Assembly: GCA_039654915.1 (NCBI GenBank)
Contig: CM077600.1
Coordinates: 29,509,992 to 29,573,991, forward strand
Origin: Aquilaria yunnanensis
Lineage: Eukaryota > Streptophyta > Magnoliopsida > Malvales > Thymelaeaceae
Length of the DNA: 64,000 nt
Direction of reading: 5' to 3'
The position numbers were made by a program, and so were the translations under genes. Below are positions 58,243 to 64,000 of the stretch, one piece after another (the first letter of the stretch is position 1; each line of letters opens with the position of its first letter). The notes beneath the pieces were generated by a model, which saw only the letters and a list, made by a program, of their open reading frames with translations, did not search any database and was not told where the DNA came from.

Positions 58243-59866
58243 ATGCCAGGAACCTCTACTCCTACACTATCTCCTACTAACTCTTTCCGTTCTACCTCTT
58301 CTTCTCAATTGGATTCTCTCTGTGAATTCAAGTATCTCTCTGATGATGAGAAGATCCCTCTCACCGATCTTCCTCTCATCAACCCTTATAAAGCCTTTAC
58401 CAAACCCACTCATTCTCTTACCCATACAGTAAAAAATATTGTTTCCCCTTCTCGGAAGCATGCAAAGGAGTATGTTCAAGCTACGAAGTTTGATCAACAT
58501 ACTCTTCCTGCAACATCCAAAGAACAGTATGTCACACTGGAGATCCCTCCTCACTTTCCTCGCCAATGGACAGCTGAAGGATACACCCATCTCCATTTTG
58601 GCGCTGTTCGTCTTGTTCTCACCTATCATGGTAGAAAAGGATTGTCAGTCACTGCTCGTCTTGCACTTCTTGACTCTAGATACAAGAAATACAAGCATGC
58701 CTGCATCGGCACCGTTGAGACTACTCTCAACGCTGGTACAATCCTTATGACGTTCTTCCCCAATTTCTGCATGGCTCTTCAAGATCCAGATTCAGATAAC
58801 TGGTGCAGAACAAGTCTCTACCACACTGGCATCTACCTTGCACTACCAAATGGCGTACAGAGTCCAGAACCATGCTCTTGACTTCTTTATGCCCAATATG
58901 AACAATGATGCCCTGTATCTATTTGTAGATGTAACCTATGTTCCAAACGAGACATACGTCCCACAACAAATACCTCGTGAAGAATTCCAACGGCTGATCC
59001 CTGCCTCTTGGATTTCTGCCTATGAATACCTCCATCAGCAGACAGAGCTGGTTCAGTCTAAGAAACCCATCTTCCTTGACAGAGGAAATGGGCAGACGGA
59101 AATCTTCTTTCAAAAAGAAGAACCATCAGAAGATATTGATGTCTTCTCCACTCCTGCCATTCTTACCTTCATCCAGGAGCCCGTGGAATATTTACAAATA
59201 CCAATTGAGTCTTTTGACTCTCTAAGTAATCCAGTCTACTCCTTCCAAGACAACAAAGGTCACAAGTACTTTGATATTTGTGATCGCCTAGAATGCTACC
59301 AATCTCCCTATGATGATGAAGAAACTACCAAGAAGATGATGAAGAAGAAGCCTAAAAAGAAGTCTTTTCAACATCTTCTCGAGCAACGTTACAACCAAGG
59401 TGATCTCGAAGTTGGATTACTTGGAGAACCCTTTGGCAAGTATGACTATTATGTCCTCTACTCCCAGAAGGAGCAGATCATGGATGACATCTTCCCAACT
59501 CCTGCCGAACCATTTGAGCTTCCACCTCCCTCACCAAAAGTTAAGATGTCATGCCATCCTTACTACAATAAGGCCATCAAGCAACTCAGGAAGGAACAAC
59601 CTCCTTGTTTCACTCCTGAGGTTAATGTGTTCGAAAGTGCTCCTGAAGATTTTCCCCCATTGCATTCAATGATCCTTCTACATCAACAAAGCATACCTGA
59701 AAGGTTCCCCAACCTTCAACAGTTGATTCGAAAGGAAGACGACGGGAAACCTCAGCTACTGAGCAAGTTCTCAATTGGCAATCTGAGAACATGGTGTCTC
59801 AGAACAAAGTCCTCTGCAGAATTGAGCACAACCAAGTCCGCTTGGAGCAAAAGATGGATCAGATGA
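58243..59866 (+). pseudogene. Endogenous caulimovirid, unit B: movement protein region of ORF1
   Basis: Starts at ATG 58243 and encodes a viral cell-to-cell movement protein of the 30K superfamily. Recognisable parts are GAVRLVLTYHGRKGL, CIGTVETTLNAGTILMTFFPNF and the family C-terminal block ALDFFMPNMNNDALYLFVD. The frame is broken between about 58835 and 58842: the first frame ends at 58881 and homology resumes in another frame until 59866. A second shift, near 59764-59776, separates this from the coat protein region, whose frame is that of the start. A K-rich patch at about 59325-59365 may be a nuclear or RNA-binding signal. Not functional as it stands. Confidence 0.88.
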
Positions 59867-62214
59867 TTATTGATCCATTAACACAGTGTCAGCAACGGAT
59901 CAACTACCTCCACCAGGAGATTCTTGGCCTCATAGCTCGTTATGAAAACTCTACGGCCCAAGAACAGGAGATCCAACATCTGAAGGAACAGCTCGAGCAT
60001 CTTCAGGCCCAGCAGCAACAGCCTAAGTACCCTGAGTCCTTTTCCTCAATATTCCACTCGCCTGACCCATCCAGATCAAGCGCAAGCCCAGCTTATCCTC
60101 CACCTCCTCATTCTTCTAAAGGTATCTTCAAGCCTCTACCTGCTCTCTTTTCTAAACTAGCCTACCAGCCTCCTAGGCCTCAACCTTCATGGCCCAGTTC
60201 TCCTACCTGGTCCAGTTATACACAGGCCCAAACTCCTGTTTCAGATAGAAAACAGAAAGGCCCAGCTTATCCTCAAAAGCCTATCAAGATCCAAGAACCT
60301 TCACACCAAACATGGATGGTCCAATCCAATCCTATTCTTAGATTCCTTGACCAGCAAATACAGCAGCCCAGCTCTCCATTTGCCTATGCGGCCCAACAAG
60401 ACTTAAGCTCTACTTTCTCAAGTAAATATGAAGAAGATGATTCATTCTCAACTTCTTCCTCAGAAGCCCAAGTCTATATAGCCCAAGAAGCTACTAGTCA
60501 TGCCCAACTTGTTGAGTCAACAACAACAGATGCTGGAACACAACAAGCTCCGCCTCAGCCTCAGCAACAACCGCCTCCAGCTCCACCGCCAGGACCTCCT
60601 CCTGGACCACCACCTGTTCCCCCTCAACAACCTTATGTCCACATGGATGAAGATCCTCTGGTGATAAATTTTGACCCTGTTTGGCAACCTTCTTCACTAA
60701 ATATTACCCTTTCTCTTGAAGGAGTTCCAACAGCAAAGTGGCATGAGAAATTCCTTGAATTTCATGCCTGGTGTCTCACACAACTACAACGGGAAGGTGC
60801 TACCCATCTGAAGGTCAACTGTGCCTTCATAGCTGAAATGTCCAGTATCCTCAAACATTGGTTCATGAGTATTGGAGAATACCGCCAGCTTGAATTAGCC
60901 CAGACACCAACAACTACTGAATTCGTTCTCAAGCTATACAAAGAATTCATTGGAGAACTAGAAGCTTTTCTGGATATAGCAAGAGAAGAATTCTTCAAAA
61001 TGAAGTGCTGCTCATACAACCAAAAAGATCTTGAGAAGCACTATGAAAGTATGCTCAAATGCTTCTACCTTATTTGCACCGGCTATGAAGCTGATAACAA
61101 CCTGAAGCAGGCATACTTAAATTCTGTGCCAGACACAATTGGCCAGGAAGCCCTCCGCATCATACAGCAAAGTGGACAAGCTCTTAAAGACTACTCTTTT
61201 GGCAAGCTCCACCAAGTGCTTATGATAGCTCTCAGGAAGCTGTGCAACACTCACTCATTCTTCAAGGATTTCAACCAGTCTCAAAGTCTATTTGATAAAG
61301 CCTGTCAGCAACCTGAGTTAACAATCAAGTGTAAAGACAAAGGCACTTGTAACTGCAGTACTCCTTGGAAAAAGCACCATAGACACAGAATCTATTCTCC
61401 TGATTGCCCTAGACGATTCAGAAGAAAGAAGAAAAGGTTCTTCCGATACAAAAAAAATTGCAGCAAATTCAAACGATGTTTCATCTGCCGCCAGCCAGGA
61501 CACTTTGCCAAAGACTGTCCTAAGAAGACCAACAAGTCAAAGAAGAAAATGGCGCACATCATCTCCCAAGTCACTGGCGCTGATCTTTCCAATGACGACA
61601 TGGAGTCCATTTTCTCTGAAACAGAAGATGAGGCAGCTGGCCTCTTTGCTATTGAAGCCTACTCTTCAGAGTCTGATTCTGATCCAGAGCAAGCTTCAAT
61701 ATACACCATGCAGATCTCTCCCATGCAGTCATCTCTATTTGCTGCTCAGATAATCCCTCAAGCCAAGATCAACATTCTCCTGGACAAGTATGCAAAACTA
61801 ATCCCGGTGATTGCTCTGTTTGATACTGGTGCCACAAACACCATTGTCAACCATTCTCTTCTTCCAGAAGGAATGTGGCGACCTTGCAATGAAAGATTCC
61901 GAGCTGCAAATGGTGTCTTCTATGTCACCAAGATAAGTAAGCCAATTTGGATCAAGTTCTCTCCTACAAAGTACGTAGTTACTACTGTATTTGGTTATAA
62001 CCATGGCAGAGACATGATCATTGGTTTCGACATCATCAAGAAGATATCAGTTGAAAGATGGACTGAAAAGGGTCTGCAACTACACAAGTTTTTCCTTCCT
62101 TGGACATCAACTCCACGCCTTTACTCAACTGAAGGAGAAGCTCTCTCAGCAAGTCAGATACAATCTGAAAGTGACCCAGTATACGGCACAATCATGCAAG
62201 CTCTCATCCAGTAA
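59767..62214 (+). pseudogene. Endogenous caulimovirid, unit B: coat protein and aspartic protease region of ORF1
   Basis: Open for more than 800 codons. In order: a coiled region (QHLKEQLEHLQAQQQQ near 59975), a proline-rich linker (60541-60640) and the capsid region with conserved aromatic blocks (60700-61310). A basic segment precedes a CCHC zinc knuckle at 61477-61518 (CFICRQPGHFAKDC), followed by an acidic patch and a retropepsin-like protease with catalytic ALFDTGATN (GAT at 61822) and later IIGFDII. It continues in frame into reverse transcriptase but is cut by a TAA at 62212-62214. Because ORF1 of this type is one polyprotein, this stop is probably a mutation. No ATG is required at the start of this segment. 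Confidence 0.9.
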
Positions 62215-63633
62215 TCCTGTGCTGAGTCACATGCTAAGTTCGAGCAGAAACATCCTCTTCCCCTTTGGAAAAATCCCAAGTTCTTCATCGAAATCCCATT
62301 CAAGAAGAATGAGGATGTCAACCCAACAAAGGCTACCCATTCGGGAATGAGCCCAGAGGAGAAAAAGATGGCGATTCAAGAGTTGCAAGAACTCAAGGCC
62401 CAAAACCTCATTGAGCCCACAACCTCTTCGTGGGCCTGCCAGGGCTTCTACGTCAACAAGCATTCAGAACAGAAAAGAAAGAAGCCCAGGCTTGTCATCG
62501 ACTACAAGCCCCTAAATGAGTTCATCGATGACGTCAAGTTTCCGTTACCATGGAAAAACACTCTCTTCGCCAATCTGACGAATGCCAAGGTCTTCTCCAA
62601 GTTTGACCTTAAGTCTGGCTTCTGGCAGTTATCGATCTCTCCTCCAGACAAATACAAAACCGCCTTCTGTATCCCAGACCACCATTACCAATGGACGGTG
62701 CTTCCTTTTGGTCTGAAGACGGCACCCTCATTGTTCCAGAAGGCCATGATCCAAATCTTCGAGCCGATACTGCAGTCGGCCCTTGTTTATATTGACGATA
62801 TTTTATTGTTTTCTCCTTGTACAGGTACCCATTTAAAGTTATTAGCTCAGTTTGCCCAGATAGTTAAAGATAACGGAGTAATGCTCTCTCAGAGCAAGAT
62901 GGTCCTTGGTCAGACTTCCATTGAATTCCTTGAAGTTCAAATCAAAGATAGCAAGTACCATCCTCAACCGCACATTGCCACCAAGATCATGAATTTCCCG
63001 GACAACAATCTCACGAGAAGACAAGTCCAGCAAATTCTCAGCCTTGTCAACTACATCCACGAGTTCATCCCAAAGCTGTCCTCCATTCTCCATCCTTTAC
63101 ACGTGTACCTCAGAAAGACCTCTCCGCCCTGGTTCAACCTGCACCAACGAGCTATCCTCAAGCTTAAAGAAGTGATTCAGAATTTGCCACCACTTAAGAT
63201 TCCCGACAAAGGAAAAAGGATACTCCAGACGGACACCTCAGATGAATATTGGGGAGCGGTCCTCCTTGAAGAAACCAATGGTGTTCGACATGTGTGCTGC
63301 TACAACAGTGGAGAATTCAAAGAGTCAAAGAAGCACTACCACTCTACCTACAAAGAAATCTTGGCCATCAAACGTGGAAATGAAAAGTTCCAGTTCCACC
63401 TTATTGGTCACCACTTCCTTGTAGAGATAGACATGTCAGCATTCCCCCGTATGCTGAACTACAGGCAGAAACAGCTCCCAAATGCTCTGTTGCTTCACTG
63501 GCAGCAATGGTTCATCCGTTTTAGCTTCGACGTTAAGCATATAAAGGGCACATTCAATACTCTAGCCGATATCCTGAGCAGACCTTCAAAATCCTTCCTC
63601 AAACCACCCAAGCCTCCGAAACCAAAAATCTGA
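62215..63633 (+). pseudogene. Endogenous caulimovirid, unit B: reverse transcriptase-RNase H
   Basis: Same frame as the protease, beyond the TAA stop at 62212-62214, and then open to the stop at 63631-63633. RT motifs: RLVIDYKPLN, FSKFDLKSGFWQL, FCIPDHHYQWTVLPFGLKTAPS and YIDDILLFSP (62788-62799 for YIDD). RNase H follows from about 63220 with ILQTDTSDEYWGAVL, HYHSTYKEILA and NTLADILSR. The enzyme copies pregenomic RNA into DNA in the cytoplasm. The first in-frame ATG is at 62347, after the stop, so an isolated RT could be open in frame; in the intact virus it would be released from the polyprotein. Confidence 0.92.
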
Positions 63634-63635
63634 AG

Positions 63636-64000
63636 ATGGCCTCTTCCTCCTCTTCTCCAAATCCCCTAGTTTTTAACAAGGATGAAAATCTCCCAATTGA
63701 TGTTGAAAGATATGAGCATCAGTCCTTCACCTTCACCTAGAGACACCGAGTCTTCCACTACCATGTCTCCCTCATTGAGAGGTATGGTTTCGACGACTGC
63801 CCTGTTAAACCTGTTGGGATTCATCCCCAGTTTCCCTTTGCTCATCTCTTCTCTATCCCAGATGTCTTCACCTTTCCTCCATTAGCCCTCTGTTTCTTCT
63901 GGTACGTATGATCTGTTCATACCATAGGTATTATTTTTAATATCTCCCAACTCCACCAGCTTCTTTCCTACTCCCAAAACTTTCATTCCGATTTCTCTTC
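63636..64000 (+). pseudogene. Endogenous caulimovirid, unit B: start of ORF2 (broken)
   Basis: Same sequence as unit A ORF2 from its ATG, two bases after the RT stop. A TAG at 63738-63740 (codon 35) interrupts the frame; unit A has a sense codon there. The rest runs past the window edge. Confidence 0.88.

Noticed and set aside
1..64000. CRISPR arrays, bacterial operons or organelle origin
   Set aside because: Spliceosomal introns, plant transposons and integrated caulimovirid sequence throughout show nuclear plant DNA; the tandem repeats have no spacer structure.

Overview
This is nuclear DNA from a flowering plant, most likely a eudicot. The genes are split by GT-AG introns and encode plant families, the spaces between genes are AT-rich and full of transposons, and the right end holds an old integrated plant pararetrovirus. 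There are no bacterial operons, ribosome binding sites or CRISPR arrays. I could not identify the species.

Host genes, left to right: the 3' exons of a vacuolar H+-pyrophosphatase (+, 3-1692); a complete calreticulin gene of 14 exons (+, 6328-9439) behind a promoter with ACGT-core stress motifs; a small universal stress protein gene (-, 12993-13879); a SNU23/ZMAT2-type tri-snRNP zinc-finger gene of ten exons with one 3.2 kb intron (-, 21225-25974); a tRNA-Pro(CGG) gene (26190-26261); an intronless DUF1645 gene (-, 38533-39591); and a large VARLMGLD/DUF4378 gene of the LONGIFOLIA/TRM kind (-, 44272-48109). Broken gene copies include a SAR1 GTPase pseudogene (19756-20566), a receptor-kinase fragment near 12568, and subtilase pieces inside a transposon. 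The intact genes are unrelated housekeeping, stress and growth genes and do not form a pathway.

Most of the rest is transposon sequence, much of it readable to the base. A 2.6 kb foldback element (2969-5617) has arms built from about six tandem copies of a ~165 bp repeat. Mutator-like elements lie at 14092-15731 (perfect 9 bp target duplication, subtilase fragments inside), 34936-37304 (perfect 9 bp duplication) with a second element of 10 bp duplication nested at 35239-36445, and probably at 18369-19220 and 53660-54888. There is also a CACTA element packed with microsatellites (29339-31039), a decayed hAT transposase gene (about 40960-43085), two Stowaway-type MITEs, a family of AT-rich MITEs, hAT-like termini and LINE 3' tails.

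From 54889 to the right edge lies an endogenous caulimovirid that resembles the florendoviruses: a head-to-tail array of more than one genome, with a unit of 7578 bp. It carries RT-RNase H and ORF2 from one unit, an intergenic promoter and leader with a tRNA-Met primer site, then movement protein, coat protein with zinc knuckle, aspartic protease, RT-RNase H and the start of ORF2 from the next. Every unit is interrupted by stops or frameshifts, so it looks like a dead fossil. Its left edge lies exactly at the terminus of a Mutator-like element.
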